NCBI GenBank assembly: GCA_014155875.1
Contig: JACEFZ010025789.1
Span: 18,501 to 82,500, forward strand
Length of the DNA stretch: 64,000 nucleotides
Direction of reading: 5' to 3'
Source: Cepaea nemoralis
Taxonomy: Eukaryota > Mollusca > Gastropoda > Stylommatophora > Helicidae
Within the stretch, counting starts at the first letter, position 1, and every line of letters begins with the position of its first letter. Positions 21,472-33,707 of this stretch are shown here, piece after piece. Below the pieces are notes generated by a model, which saw nothing but the letters and a program-made list of their open reading frames with translations, had not been told where the DNA came from and did not search any database. The translations under genes were made by a program, and so were the position numbers.

Positions 21472-23405
21472 CTCGTAGTTACCACAGTGCTGACTGTGAT
21501 ACGGATCATTCTTTGGTTGTTGCAAGGGTTAGACTGAGACCAAAGAGAATCTACACAGCTAAACACAAATCTAGCCTCAGGATTAATATTATTAACACTC
21601 ATGATCCTGAAAAGTGCTTTCAGTTTCAACAGCAACTTGAAGACGCTTTCACTGATACACCAGAAAATTGTACAGTAAATGAAAAGTGGGGTCAAATTAA
21701 GGAAACTCTTTATACAACTGCCGTAGGGGTTTACGGCACTGTGGATCATAAGAGGCAGGACTGGTTTGCGGCCAACAGCGAGACTCTGCAGCCCTTGATT
21801 GATAAGAAGAAGAAAGCTCTCTTAAGAAACAAGGAAAGACCAACGCGTAACACTCTGAGTGAGCTTAGGCAAGCTAGAAAGGATGTGCAAAAGGCTGCCA
21901 GGCAGTGTGCAAATGATTATTGGATCAAGTTATGTGAGTCCATTCAAATCGCAAGTGATAAGGGAGACATAAGAAGCATGTATGAAGGAATAAAGAAAGC
22001 CTGCGGTCCAGTGATCAAAAGAAGTGCACCATTGAAAACCTTGACTGGAGAAATCATCACTGATAAGAAACAGCAGATGGACAGATGGGTAGAGCACTAT
22101 TTGGAGCTTTACTCAAGTGAGACCAAACTAGCGGATGATGCCCTCAACGCCATAGAGGCTCTACCAACTCTTGACCACCTGGACACACTTCCCACCATAA
22201 CAGAAGTTAAGTGTGCTATAAATGAACTTGCATCTGGCAAGGCTCCAGGTAAGGATGGGATTCCAATAGAGGTTATCAGGAGTGGGCAAGACACACTCAC
22301 TATACAGATCCACCAGCTAATAGAGCTATGCTGGCGTGAAGGACAAGTCCCACAGGATTTCAAAGATTCAAGCATCATAACACTGTACAAGAACAAGGGC
22401 GATCGGAGCGACTGCAACAACTATAGGGGTATCTCACTTCTGTGTATTGTTGGAAAAGTATTTGCCAGAATTGTTCTGCGCAGACTTCAAGTCCTAGGAG
22501 ATCAAGTCTACCCCGAATCACAGTGTGGCTTTCGACAGAACCGGTCTACCACTGATATGATATTCTCATTGCGACAAATGCAAGAAAAATGCCGTGAACA
22601 GAATCAACCACTGTTTATTGCCTTCATCGACCTCACAAAGGCATTTGATTTGGTCAGTCGTGAGGGTCTGTTCAAAGCACTAAAGAAGATTGGCTGCCCA
22701 CCAACTCTTCTGTCCATTGTGGAATCGTTCCACACAGGCATGAAGGGTATAATCAAGTTTGATGGTGCAACTTCTGAAGAATTTGAAATCAAGAGTGGAG
22801 TTAAGCAAGGTTGTGTACTAGCTCCCACCCTCTTTGGAATATACTTTTCACTTCTACTGAAATATGCATTTCATGATCAGGATGGTGGTATATACATTCA
22901 CTCACGCTCAGATGGCGGCCTCTACAATGCTCAGAGATTGAAGGCTAAGACCAAAATTAGGAGGGTACTGATCAGAGAGTTGCTTTTTGCAGATGATGCT
23001 GCAGTTACGACCCACTCTGAGGAAGAATTGCAATGTCTACTATCTGCATTCTCCAATGCTTGTTCTGAATTTGGTTTAACAATTAGCAAAAAGAAGACAC
23101 AGATTATGTCACAATGTGCACATGGGGTACCATCAATCTTTATTGACGACGCCGAACTAGAGATAGTAGACCATTTTACATATCTAGGATCAGTGGTAAA
23201 TAGCAAATTATCCCTAGATCAGGAAATCAACATCCGGATTGGTAAGGCAGCAACAACAATGAACAGGTTAAGAAAAAGAGTCTGGGAGAACAGGAAGATT
23301 ACTTGCCAAAACAAAAGTCCTTTGTCTATCAAGCCTGTGTCCTTAGTACTCTTCTCTATGGCAGTGAAACCTGGACAACTTACTCACACCAAGAGAACAA
23401 CTTAA
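21468..23405 (+). pseudogene. LINE-1 copy A reverse transcriptase
   Basis: The frame runs for 645 codons. It begins with the end of the endonuclease (SADCDTDHSLV), followed by a basic linker. RT blocks are intact: SGKAPGKDGIPIEV, NYRGISLLCIVGKVFARI, ESQCGFRQNRSTTDMIF, FIAFIDLTKAFDLVSREG (motif A aspartate), SGVKQGCVLAPTLFGIYF (motif B) and ELLFADDAAVTTHSEEEL (motif C, FADD). The thumb part has DHFTYLGSVVN and IRIGKAATTMNRL. A deletion near 23310 shifts the frame shortly before the C-terminal part. Copy B shares all the blocks with several changes. Confidence 0.88.
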
Positions 23406-23917
23406 ACAGCTTTCATATGCGGTGTCTGCGAAGAATTCTTGGTATTAAGTGGCAAGACAAAATCACAAATACTGAAGTATTGGAAAGATCAGGTTGTGTG
23501 ACAGTTTATTCCATGCTCAGTCTTCGTAGACTTAGATGGATAGGACATCTTAGGAGGATGGATGATGGTAGAATACCAAAGGATATCTTTTTTGGTGAAT
23601 TACAGATGGGTAAGAGATCTCAGGGTCGGCCTCTACTACGATACAAAGATGTGTGTAAGCGGGACATGATTGATACAGGCATTGATAATGCACATTGGGA
23701 GCAAGTCGCCGCTGAACGTGTTGCATGGAGGGCAAATATCAGAAATGGAATAAAGTCAAAGGAGAAAATTATTGCAGAAAAGTCACACACCAAGCGTTTG
23801 AGACGTATGATGGTGCATGATGGTGGAAATGACCACGTGTTCATATGCACCCACTGTGAACGGACATTTACAGCGCAAATTGGCCTTATCAGTCACACTC
23901 GCTACCGCCATAGTTAA
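23303..23917 (+). pseudogene. LINE-1 copy A C-terminal region with C2H2 finger
   Basis: Continuation of the same polyprotein after the frame break: QACVLSTLLYGSETWTTYS, FHMRCLRRILGIKWQDKI, LRRLRWIGHLRRMDDGRIP, KRSQGRPLLRYKDVCKRD, and DNAHWEQVAAERVAWRANI. It ends with a zinc-finger-like C-x2-C...H-x4-H unit: CTHCERTF, then ISHTRYRHS. Likely nucleic-acid binding at the end of ORF2, as seen in several LINE families. The same ending is found in copies B (46010-46090) and C (47530-47590), so the finger is a family feature. Confidence 0.85.
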
Positions 23918-23949
23918 AAGTTATTATGCCTTTTTAAAGCACAAACTAT

Positions 23950-23963
23950 CGTCTGTCAAGACG
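23950..23963 (+). other. Conserved 3' stem-loop of LINE-1
   Basis: CGTCT-GTCA-AGACG. The same hairpin sits at the 3' end of copies B (about 46133-46146), C (about 47645-47658) and, with a G-U pair, of the tail at 54977-54990. A plausible RT recognition element. Confidence 0.6.
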
Positions 23964-24014
23964 GCAAGGTGCCAATGATGATGGCTGGCTTTCCTCTTAT
24001 CAACCCGACTCTGT

Positions 24015-24210
24015 GGTGAAGGGTTTACGAAAGCAATGCGTCATCCCGCATACCGCTTTCGAAACATGCAACGTACGATTTGGCAGCAGACGGCCTTGCG
24101 ATGGTTTTCATATAATGATATGAGTGTCGATCGTTCAGAAAGTAAACTTGCCAAGAAATTACAAACAGCCAAATATGCTGGGGTTGACTGCGACGTCCTG
24201 TAAACGATAG
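24015..24210 (-). repeat. Family B SINE-like repeat
   Basis: Reverse-strand match to 9410-9620, including the GGTATGCGGGAT block and the CAGTCAACCCCAGCAT core. Confidence 0.6.
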
Positions 24211-24232
24211 GGAACTAACTTTTCCCTTACCA

Positions 24233-24385
24233 TCTTTACAACTAGAGAGCTACGGAGTTCGTGCTTTGTCCGACGCTTTCGGCAGGACGGCTGGCGGAAA
24301 GGAACCGAGCCGTATAGAATAAAACTCAGTGCAATAAGTCAGCCCTCTCTCCTGTAAAACGCCTTTAAGCCCCGAGCCCGTTCCG
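24233..24385 (+). repeat. Family S SINE body fragment
   Basis: GAGCTACGGAGTTCGTGCTT, TCGGCAGGACGGCTGG and GCAATAAGTCAGCCCTCTC correspond to the body seen at 14290-14440. The tRNA-like head is missing. Confidence 0.6.
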
Positions 24386-24429
24386 TAGGGGAAAGTGACA
24401 ACACAATTTCATAATTCTCCGACACGTCG

Positions 24430-24610
24430 AGTCGAGAGTTCGACATCAGGCTTTCGGAGATGTGAAAGCAGACGGCTTTGCCTTGATGACCGTGGTATGA
24501 GACATCGGTCTTTCAGGCGGCAATTCCAATCTGCTGAACTATACCTGCCTAGTAAATCACACACAGCCAATAACTGCTGGTGTTGATTGTAATGTCCTTT
24601 ATCATATGTA
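24430..24610 (-). repeat. Family B SINE-like repeat, diverged
   Basis: Reverse-strand family B core (CAGCAGTTATTGGCTGTGTG and neighbours) with truncation at both ends. Confidence 0.5.
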
Positions 24611-24619
24611 TATGGCAAT

Positions 24620-25430
24620 CAATACTTCTAAATGTATGCATTCTGTTAGTGGTAGTTTAAACGTCATGTCAAATATCTCGGAGTACGAACAAATTGTCAT
24701 GTATACCTGCAAGCGTTTCGCAGATTATTCTGGTAATTCCTGGCCGCACTCAAATTATTCTAGTAATTTCTAGTCACACTCAGACCTACAGGTTAATCAC
24801 ACCAATTGGTAGTTCCAAGAGCGGGGGTTCAGAATTTACAGTGTTATCGCAATATAAACAGAATTTTATTCGACATTCAAATTTGGCAGTTAATATTTCC
24901 AACCGGAATGTCTCCTAGAGACCTAACTGGCTTTTGTCTGCACACACAGGCGATCAATCTACCCCTGCTTAAATATACACATGAAAATGAAGATAAAAAG
25001 GGACAGTAAACACACAAAGGGAAAAATTGGGGGGGGGGATGTTTTACTTTTGTCATTATAGTAACTTTAAGATTAAGATATCCCACGTGCTAATTGATTT
25101 CCTGTAATATGAATAATTTGTCTAATGTTTGCTTCGCATAAAGATTTAAATGGCCACATAATGGCTCTCAATTATCGCCCAATTAGATAGAACATAATGA
25201 ATGTTCAGTGCAAAATGAGAATATTGTTTACTGAATTCAATTTGTTTGAAGCGTTTAATTGAATAACGAGAAGTAGTTAGAGAAGTGTATTTGCAAATGA
25301 TCAAAGCATAATCGTCTCACAGCGGATGTGAAGACCATCTCCATGTCATTCCGACTAACAACGGGGAGCACAGTGCAATTAATTCTGCCTAGATAATTGT
25401 AGCTAGTCCTACCAGAACAGCGGGCGTTGG
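24620..25430. other. No gene seen
   Basis: AT-rich. One short duplication at about 24724-24775 (ATTATTCTGGTAATTCCTGG and a variant copy) and a G run at 25030. Nothing coding. Confidence 0.4.
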
Positions 25431-25515
25431 TTTTATGGTTAGTACACGGTACGCTGTCAATAGCATGACAAGGGTTCGATGTCAGCTCTCGTCGTTCGCT
25501 ACAGAAGGGAAAGAG
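25431..25515 (+). repeat. tRNA-like SINE head
   Basis: A TTATGGTTAGTACACGG segment and a B-box-like GGGTTCGATGTC lie directly before the 46-bp satellite. Too incomplete for a tRNA gene. Confidence 0.4.
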
Positions 25516-25520
25516 GGGCC

Positions 25521-26533
25521 ACCTTGCTCCGTGGACTCAGGCCTACAAACAAGTGATGGTCCTAGTACCTTGCTCCGTGGACTCAGGCCTACAAACATGT
25601 GATGGTCCTAACACCTTGCTCCGTGGACTCAGGCCTACAAACATGTGATGGTCCTAACACCTTGCTCCGTGGACTCAGGCCTACAAAGATTTGATGGTCC
25701 TAACACTTGCTCCGTGCACTCAGTCCTACAAACATGTGATGGTCCTAACACTTTGCTCCGTGCACTCAGGCCTACAAACATGTGATGGTCCTAACGCCTT
25801 GCTCCGTGGACTTAGGCCTACAAATATGTTCTGGTCCTAGCACCTTGCTCCGTGCACTCAGGCCTTCAAACAGGTGATAGTCCTAACACCTTGCTCCGTG
25901 GACTCAGGCCTACAAACATGTGATGGTCCTAACACCTTGCTCCGTGCACTCAGGCCTACAAACATGTGATGGTCCTAATACCTTGCTCCGTGGACTCAGT
26001 CCTACAAACATGTGATGGTCCTAACACTTTGCTCCGTGCACTCAGGCCTACAAACATGTGATGGTCCTAACGCCTTGCTCCGTGGACTTAGGCCTACAAA
26101 TATGTTCTGGTCCTAGCACCTTGCTCCGTGCACTCAGGCCTTCAAACAGGTGATAGTCTTAACACCTTGCTCCGTGGACTCAGGCCTACAAACATGTGAT
26201 GGTCCTAACACCTTGCTCCGTGGACTCAGGCCTATAAACATGTGATGGTCCCAATACCTTGCTCCGTGGACTCAGGCCTACAAACATTTGATGGTCCTAA
26301 CACCTTGCTCCGTGGACTTAGGCCTACAAACATGTTCTGGTCCTAGCACCTTGCTCCGTACACTCAGGCCTACACACATGTGCTGGTCCTAGCACCTTGC
26401 TCCGTGCACTCAGGCCTACACACATGTGCTGGTCCTAGCACCTTGCTCCGTGCACTCAGGCCTACACACATGTGCTGGTCCTAGCACCTTGCTCCGTGCA
26501 CTCAGGCCTACAAACATGTGATGGTCCTAACAC
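25521..26533. repeat. 46-bp satellite, about 22 units with higher-order structure
   Basis: Consensus unit starts ACCTTGCTCCGTGGACTCAG. Units vary at fixed positions (GTGGAC/GTGCAC, AAACATGTGATGG/ACACATGTGCTGG, CCTAAC/CCTAGC). A block of variants starting near 25749 recurs near 26025, exactly six units (276 bp) away. Three near-identical ACACATGTGCTGG units lie at the 3' end. No open frame spans it. Confidence 0.93.
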
Positions 26534-27029
26534 TTGACGTACTTACTGCAGGTTACTGCTAGGGGTCTTTTATTGTAATTTTTAAAAATAATTTTAAGCA
26601 GTGCGAAAGCTGGTATGACATTTTGAAATATATCACTCTACCATCACTCTACCATAACTTTAGCATTGTGACTGCTCATAGACTTATTTTATGGGACATT
26701 AATGTTGTGGTTTCCCTTTAACTTCAACGTAGACACACAGACGATGTGCATGCTTTAACATTTTATTGTGGGAAGTTTTCTAATTGTTGACATACAATTT
26801 ATAATTGCTACAGCCAATAAAACTGATCGAGGAAAAAAGAATCTTTAAACATCAAGTAGCGGCAGTATCTTGGATCAGTCATAACATCTGACGGCAGATA
26901 TTTTCTACATATCTGAATAAGAATCGCCATGGCAATATTAGCATTGTGCGAGATGGAAAAAAATAATCATCAATAAATGGCTTTTAAAATGGAGTGAGAA
27001 ACGAGTGGTTAAAGTTCCACATAGAACTT
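26534..27029. other. No gene seen
   Basis: AT-rich sequence between the satellite and a LINE fragment; no feature recognised. Confidence 0.4.
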
Positions 27030-27420
27030 AAGTGTTGTATTCTGGTGAAGCATGGACAATAAAGAGACTAGCTGAGAAACATCTGATTGCGGAAGTAATA
27101 TTGTTGATGAGAAAAACGCACAGAAACAATGAGAGGACAGAAAAACGAATTTGTCCCCCAAGAAACAATTGGAGACCATAAATTCATTAGAAAATTAGAC
27201 GTAGATAGTCAAGATTTTGGGACATTTTGTAAGGTGAATTAAATACGAAAACTTAATAACAACTGGTAACCTTGATGGGAAAGAGCAATCGGAGGAAAGA
27301 GAGATAAATACCTGGATAGTCTGGCCAAATACAGACTTCATATGTGAGTTGTAATCGTGTGAGAAGTCGAACCATGATAGCTCACGCTTGTCGGCATGGC
27401 ACATGATAACAATGAGCAAC
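27030..27420 (+). pseudogene. LINE-5 C-terminal remnant
   Basis: Plus-strand frames show VLYSGEAWTIKRLAEKHL (about 27035-27090), then GKSNRRKERDKYLDSLAKY (about 27277-27333), matching the thumb and the GK-x-x-G-K-R-x-R-G-R-Q block of LINE ORF2 C-termini, and finally a GGCATGGCACATGATAACAA tail. Multiple stops. Confidence 0.6.
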
Positions 27421-27539
27421 AGGAACTATAAAGAAGCGTAAGCAGCGTCAGCTTTGTGCTTACTATCAACGCAGTTCTGGATATAGGGCGGGAGAAAGAC
27501 CAACAATGAGATGGATACATTAAATTCAGGGTTAAAGTT

Positions 27540-27735
27540 AGTTGCATGCCTTTTACAGGATATTGCAGTCGTTCTCTGGTATTAATTGACTGCTTGTCAT
27601 TTGCTAGGCAATTAATTATACGTTCAGTAGTTTGCCATTTCTTTGTAAACGGCCGCCGCTAATACCATCTAAATCAATGCAAAGCGATCTGCTCCCATCT
27701 CATCTGCAGCTGATTTCGAATTCTCGACCACGGTC
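27540..27735 (+). repeat. Family B SINE-like repeat
   Basis: TTGCATGCCTTTTACAGGA, TTCAGTAGTTTGCCATTTC and TCTGCAGCTGATTTCGAAT match copies at 54105 and 55205. Confidence 0.65.
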
Positions 27736-28060
27736 ATCATCATGTGCCCTGCCAGCATGCGTAGGCGTACACGTCTCTACACATATTTCAGTCCTTGGTG
27801 TTCTGCATCAACTCTGCTGATGATATTTCCCCATGGCACAGTCTCAGCCCATCCGCATCATTTCTCTCGATCACCTCTGACTCTTTTCCCATTGATCTGT
27901 CCAGTCACCACGATGTTTTCCAAAGCATGACTTCCCATCATATGGCCAAAAGAATACTGTTTGTCTCTTTCCTACAGTTGTATATAATGTTCTACTTTAA
28001 TTCACCTCTTCCACGCAATCATTGTTAATGACCCCTACATCCAAGGTATTTGAATCATTC
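27736..28060 (-). pseudogene. LINE-5 3' end fragment
   Basis: Collinear with the minus-strand LINE at 49030-49340 (ACTCTGCTGATGATATTTCC, TTTCTCTCGATCACCTCTG, AGTCACCACGATGTTTTCC, CTCTTCCACGCAATCATTG). It encodes pieces of the LINE C-terminus with stops. Confidence 0.6.
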
Positions 28061-28214
28061 CACGCCATAGAGATGGTATTTTGATACTGGGTCGGGTGAA
28101 AAGTCACTACATCATATCACCTTGAAAGATGCCATCATTTTTTCATGACTCCGATTATCGCAACGCCAGTCATCAGACTTAAGAGTTACAGCTCGTAGTT
28201 TTCTAAAAGGTAAA

Positions 28215-28935
28215 CAAGTAAATAAATAACCAACCAACCAACCAACCAAACAAGCAAACAGACCAACAAAAAAAAACAATAACAAACAAACAAAAACAAC
28301 TAACCAACAACACAACTAGTCAACCAACCAATCAACCAATCAACCGACCAACCAACCAACAAACAACACAACTATTCAACCAACCATCCAATCAACCAGC
28401 CAACCAACCAACAAACAACCAACCAACCAAACAATAAAACAAAGAAACAAACACAAACAAACAAAAACAACTAACCAACAACACAGCTATTCAACCAACC
28501 AACCAACCAACAAACCAACAACCAACGAACCAACCAACCAACCAATCAACCAGCCAACCAACCAACAACCAACCAACCAAACAATAAAACAAAGAAACAA
28601 ACACATACAAACAAAAACAACTAACCAACAACACAACTATTCAACTAACCAACTAACCAAACAACCAACAAGTAACCAACGAATCAACCAAACAAACAAA
28701 CACAAACAAACAACTAAAAACAACTAACCAACAACACAACTAATCAACCAACCAACAACAACCAACAACCAACCAACCAACAGTCAATCAACCCAAAAAA
28801 AACAAAAACAAACACAAACAAACAAAACAACTAACCAACCACAAAGCTAATCAACCAACCAAACAACTAATAAACCAACCAACCAACAATCAACCAACCA
28901 ACAACCAACCAAACAACCAACCAGTCAACAACAAC
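28215..28935. repeat. AACC/AAC-rich low-complexity tract
   Basis: About 700 bp of irregular CCAA, ACAA and AACC units with occasional longer internal duplications (AACAAACACAAACAAAC; CTAACCAACAACACAACTA). No gene. Confidence 0.95.
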
Positions 28936-29117
28936 TGTATAACAGCCGTGTATATTGTAACGAAATCACTATTATTAATATACTAGAAAACTACCGTTAG
29001 ATTATAAGAGATGTGAAAACATAATTCCAAAGAATTAAATAACATATGAAAGATCAGGAAGACATATTGGGGATTTAGTATTTGGACCATATTGTCATTG
29101 ACTGAACATCACACTGG

Positions 29118-31430
29118 AGGTAATATGGTCAGCCTTAGCTTCTCTTCTTCTTTCGTTCGCTTGAAATATGTCTATAACTGCAATGTTGTCTCTTGTATGA
29201 ATTTAATTGTCTTTTTTAGTTCACTCAGCATTCCATAGAGTTTAACTTCCACTGTCTTCTCTCTAGATCAGACGGTTTGCCTAGATATGTTATATTTTGG
29301 GCAGTCTTGGAGTATGTGCTCTGCTGTCTGCGACGCCAATCCACACGTGCACATGGCTGATTCACCAATCTTGACTTGTGTATAAATGTGGTTGCGTAAT
29401 CTATTGTGTCCCGTTCTGAGGCGCAGAATAGTGACTTGTTCTGGTCTGTCCATAATGTGGTAGTCGTCTTAGCAGGTTTTGGTGCCTTTCTGACTGATTT
29501 GATCATTCTTTTCTATTGGGGGTATGTAATGGGCACATCAGCTTGTTCTTCTTTTGCTCCTTCCTTAGCCGTGCTAGCCGTTGGCGTTGTTGAGGGGCTG
29601 TTCTTCTTTTGCTCCTTCCTTAGCCAGCTCTGTCGTTTCCGGGTACTCAACAGTGGGATGGTATCCACTGTATGGTGACCTTATGCTGACTGCTAAGTTC
29701 AGAAAATAGTGTCCTTACTACTGGCAATTTCCCAGACAGGAGCGCCTTGAGTACTGATTTTGCATCTGTCAATAGCACCACAGCTTGTGTACCATGACTG
29801 GTATTTAGTAATTCCTCTGTTGCTATATTGATTGCCTCAATTTCAGCAATATAGTTATGGCAGTACATTCCTGTTGGTACTTTGGCCGTGTCCCTAGTAT
29901 TAGTTTAGTATTCCATGTACACTCCCGCTCCTCCATTTCGAACAGCATTTTGTGCTGACCCATCTGTGTAGACTCGGATCCATAGGTCTTGTGGGTATTC
30001 TTCATAAAGGAAACCAAGAGTGGCTGTTCTGCGCTGTCCACTGTTCCGTTCTTCCTTGTCAAATATTCCTCTCACTTTTGCCTGGATTTGTAGTGATAGT
30101 CTATGTTCCTCTTTAATGGAGTTCGCTCTGGAATAGCTCTCAGGGGGAGACTAACTGTGGGCAGATCGGTGGTTTCTCTGCAGGGGTCGTTTGGCCTGGT
30201 GGATAAAACTGCTTCTTTTCAATCGCCTCATAGCTAAGTTTTCAATTCTGTTCTTCATAGTGTGGTCTGGCAAGCTTAGGAACTTTTCTGCTTGAATTAG
30301 CGTTTTTATATTCTCGGCGCTCTCTCAATGCTTGTGTCCATCCCTTCTTCTCTATTTCCACTATAGGGGTTGATCTCATCCCTCCTGTGGTGACTCTAAG
30401 TGCTTGATTTTGTACTTTGTCCAGCTCTTGTAGTGTGGTTTTTGATACTGAACACCATGCAGTTGACCCGTATTCTAGGTGTGGACGTAAGCTCTGTTGA
30501 TAAACTTTGCTAAGTATTTTCCCACAGGCTCCCCACGTGGTTCCACTTAGTTTTCTCAGAATGGCTATTTTCCTTCTGGCTTTTGCTACTGCTTTGTTGA
30601 TGTGCTTTCTCCTTGTCAGCCGTGGCCATCAAATGTTACTCAAGGTATGTTGGTTCTTTTTCTTCTCTAACGGGTATTCCATTTATCAGAATGATTCCTA
30701 CCTTTTGTTTTCGAGAGAGGGTAAATAGAGTGGTGATGCACTTGTCAGTGTATTTGCTGACACACCATTATTTGCCCATGCAACAAATGTTTCTACAGCT
30801 CTTTGTAGTAATTTGGCGGTCACTGATGTATGTTCATTTGTGCTCCATAGAACCAGGCCATCAGCGTACATTGCCGCTTTAATTCCATGCGGTAGATTAG
30901 CAACAAGATCATTGATGAAAATTAGAAAAAGTGTGGTGGACAAGACTCCGCCCTGGGGAACACCGTGACGCAGTAGTACTCTCTTGCTTTTGAGTCCGTC
31001 TATCAGGACTCGGGCTCTTCTGTTGTGCAAGTATGCTTTCACCCATTTGTACATTCTTCCATTGACTTTACAGATTCTCAGTTTATTCATCAAACCTTCT
31101 TTCCAGACTTTGTCAAAGGCTTTCTTCAGATCCATCCATGACGCAAGCACCAGCTTGATATCTTGGAATGCATCCTCAATTTCTTTAGAGAGGTAGGTTG
31201 CCTGATCTTCCGTAGAGTAGCACTGCCTAAATCCAGCCTGCTGTGGCACAAGGTTGTTTTCACTTTCAATGTACCACTGCAGTCTGTGATTGATGATGCG
31301 CTCCATTGTTTTGCAGAGACAGCTGGTGAGGCTAATTGGTTGGTAGCTGGAAGCAATGGAACTATCTTTTTCTGATTTTAGGAGGGGTATCATGATTGCT
31401 TCTCTCCAAGCTTGTGGAACACTGCCTAAG
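29118..31430 (-). pseudogene. LINE-2 (Jockey-like) 3' half: RT and RNase H
   Basis: Minus strand. RT blocks: GSVPQAWREAIMIPLLK at the 5' edge (31375-31430), AGFRQCYSTEDQATYL, ASWMDLKKAFDKVWKEG (motif A), RHGVPQGGVLSTTLFLIF (motif B) and MYADGLVLW where YADD is expected (aspartate to glycine, about 30870). RNase H pieces at 29647-29868: EIEAINIATEELLN, LTDAKSVLKAL, TIQWIPSHC. The C-terminal zinc-binding block MCTCGLASQTAEHILQDC lies around 29270-29360. Several frame breaks. It is the 3' half of an element whose 5' half is at 42174-42561 and 46161-46955. Confidence 0.85.
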
Positions 31431-32112
31431 TGCCATACCGCGACTCGGCTACTTAGCATGAATGAATCAACGGTAAGTCAATGTTTAATTTCACGGCTCA
31501 AAGGATCAACAGCAAACCATAAATGAACTGGAGCCGGAACGAGGAATAAATGATAAGATAGACTTTTGTTGAACATCAGAAATAATCGCTGTTTTATTTC
31601 ACAGCTACGGTTATAATAGTAACATTGATATTATTTCTCTAAAGGGCCTGTGCTGCCAAGCCGGCGATAGAGTTAATTAATAAATATCTAAGACACTAAC
31701 ATACGAACCCTATTTCATTCTCAATCCTTCGTCTCCTTCATTCTTCCTTTCTTCTGTCCATCAATTGTGACGCTGTTCGATCAGTCTGTCTAGGTGATCT
31801 CTGCCCACAGAGTTTTTCAGTCGACGGCAACATTCCTTGACATCATCGGCATTTCATCCCTTTATCTATCCATGTCATCCATCCACTGATCTTCCATCAA
31901 CACTGTTATCCACTTTGTCCTTGCCACAATTGATTCGAATGTGTACACACAACTTGCCATTGCGAACTCCAGCAAAAGACTCCTTGTAGTCTAGTGACGT
32001 CAGAGTGACGTTTCTGCGTTCACAACTTGTATCCTAGATTCGTACGCTTTTGGGTTCCAGGATTCTCTCCATGTTTTTGTTGACGTCAATAGCGGGTACC
32101 TGCCCCATGGCA
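31431..32112 (-). repeat. 3' LTR
   Basis: Collinear with 41505-42173. On the plus strand it starts TGCCATACCGCGACTCGG and ends GGTACCTGCCCCATGGCA. A GTCGACTG-type and an AATTAATTAA segment are conserved between the two LTRs. Confidence 0.92.
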
Positions 32113-32126
32113 TTATTCCCCCCTCG
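32113..32126 (-). other. Polypurine tract of the LTR retrotransposon
   Basis: On the minus strand GAGGGGGGAATAA ends directly at the TGCC start of the 3' LTR, as expected for plus-strand priming. Confidence 0.8.
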
Positions 32127-33707
32127 ACTTAAAATGATGAAATCATTTTACAGATCGTAATTAATACATTCTGACAATAGCAGTGCAAACGAAATTCGTT
32201 ATAAGCTATGCTAAGTACGACAGTATGGCTCCCTATGTATCCTACACACAATTTAAAAAAAAATTATTATATGACGGGCACGCTCATCAGTCTACAATCC
32301 CGCCGTAGACGTCGTGTAGCCAACCCATGGGGAGGCTGTACTAACTAACTATAACAAATTAGTCCCTCATTTGCCTTTCGAGGCAAGCGTCCTAACTCTA
32401 GCTAAATACTGGAGTAAGGGGACGTGTATGATTCACAGATACCAAGCCGTCAGTCCTAGTGCTTGATTTATAACTCTCGCTGTAATATCTATGCATTGCT
32501 ATGATCTTTTCTGTATTGCATATGTATGTGGGGTCATTTGCCGTAATTGTAAGTTAATTCCAATTGAGGGACGCCTTTGACCACTCTCTATCCTATTTGT
32601 AGATCTATAGTGTCTCTGTTGACTCTCAACAATTTACTGGCAAATAATGGCGAACTTATCATGTGGCGTAATCTATGACCGTGAGCTAATAGCGATCAGA
32701 ACATTGAGTTATTTATAATACTCTTAATCAATAAATTCTAACATAACAAAATTTTATTTAATTATGTGAACCAACTAAATTAATCTAATCCAAATTCAAT
32801 AATAATTATACTATAGTTCGTAGTCTCCAATCTCACTATGCTAATAATTAATTATCACACTAAATAAGTGTTCATATTTTCCTTGCTAACCATACTAAAT
32901 AGTTAATATACTAACACAATATCCATGTGTAGCTCAGTCTTATTGACTTATTAATCACATCATAATGATCATCATAATCACATCTAACTATTAAAGTTCA
33001 ACATAAATATCACCGAATCGTCCTCAAAGCGATTTCGATCTCTGTTGGTCTGGAAAAGTTCAACGTCTAGATCATATAGTAGGAAATATTATAATCATCG
33101 CCTCGATCCAATGAACACGATGACTGGCTTCATAATGTATCTGCCAATAAATGAAAAATTGTCAACATATGTATATACCCGAATAATACTATACAAAATA
33201 ATTTGTTGTTTGCTATGTAAATTGCTATCCAATCAGGTGCATCTGTAACATAATCTATCGGCCTCAATAATATATGAACTAACGTAGACAAACATTAATA
33301 AAATAAACTACTGAGTAGAATATCTAAAGATCTGCAGACGACTAAGAAGATCTGCCAAATTATTATCCTTGCCCGGAATATGACAGATATCGAACTCATA
33401 ATCTTGTAAGAGAAGTGAAATCCATAAGAATCTGTAACGAAATTAGACCAGAATTACATACAAAATATTTTGATTTAACAAGAATGTTCTACCGAGTGTG
33501 AAGTTGGAACTGCGACTACCTAACTAACTAACTAACGCTCTCTATTATTGATAAAGTTAACAAGAAGTGTTTGAAAAATAGAGAACTGGAAGTATTTGAT
33601 CAAGATGACTTGTAAAAGCATAACTGAGATAGTGTGAACAATTCTGAAAAAATTTTGCTTATTTTATACAACCCTACTGTGTCTGTAGTGAAAATGTGCT
33701 GATATAA
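32127..33707. other. AT-rich interior of the LTR element, no gene
   Basis: Position between the last ORF and the polypurine tract. Frames are closed on both strands and no pol motif was found. Confidence 0.5.

Larger units (their letters stand above)
20591..23985 (+). mobile_element. LINE-1 copy A, near full length
   Basis: The 5' UTR starts GTGTCACTGATCAGCTACCG at 20591 and is shared with copy B at 42562. The order is APE-type endonuclease, RT, C-terminal C2H2 finger, short 3' UTR and a conserved 3' stem-loop (23950-23963) before GGTGCCAATGATGATGG. Only two frame breaks separate it from an open protein. Clade uncertain (RTE- or CR1-related). Confidence 0.85.

Noticed and set aside
22604..23206. 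Minus-strand ORFs opposite the LINE-1 RT
   Set aside because: Antisense shadows of strongly supported RT motifs.
25521..26533. CRISPR-like direct repeats
   Set aside because: Units are contiguous 46-bp repeats without unique spacers, in a eukaryotic context; a satellite.
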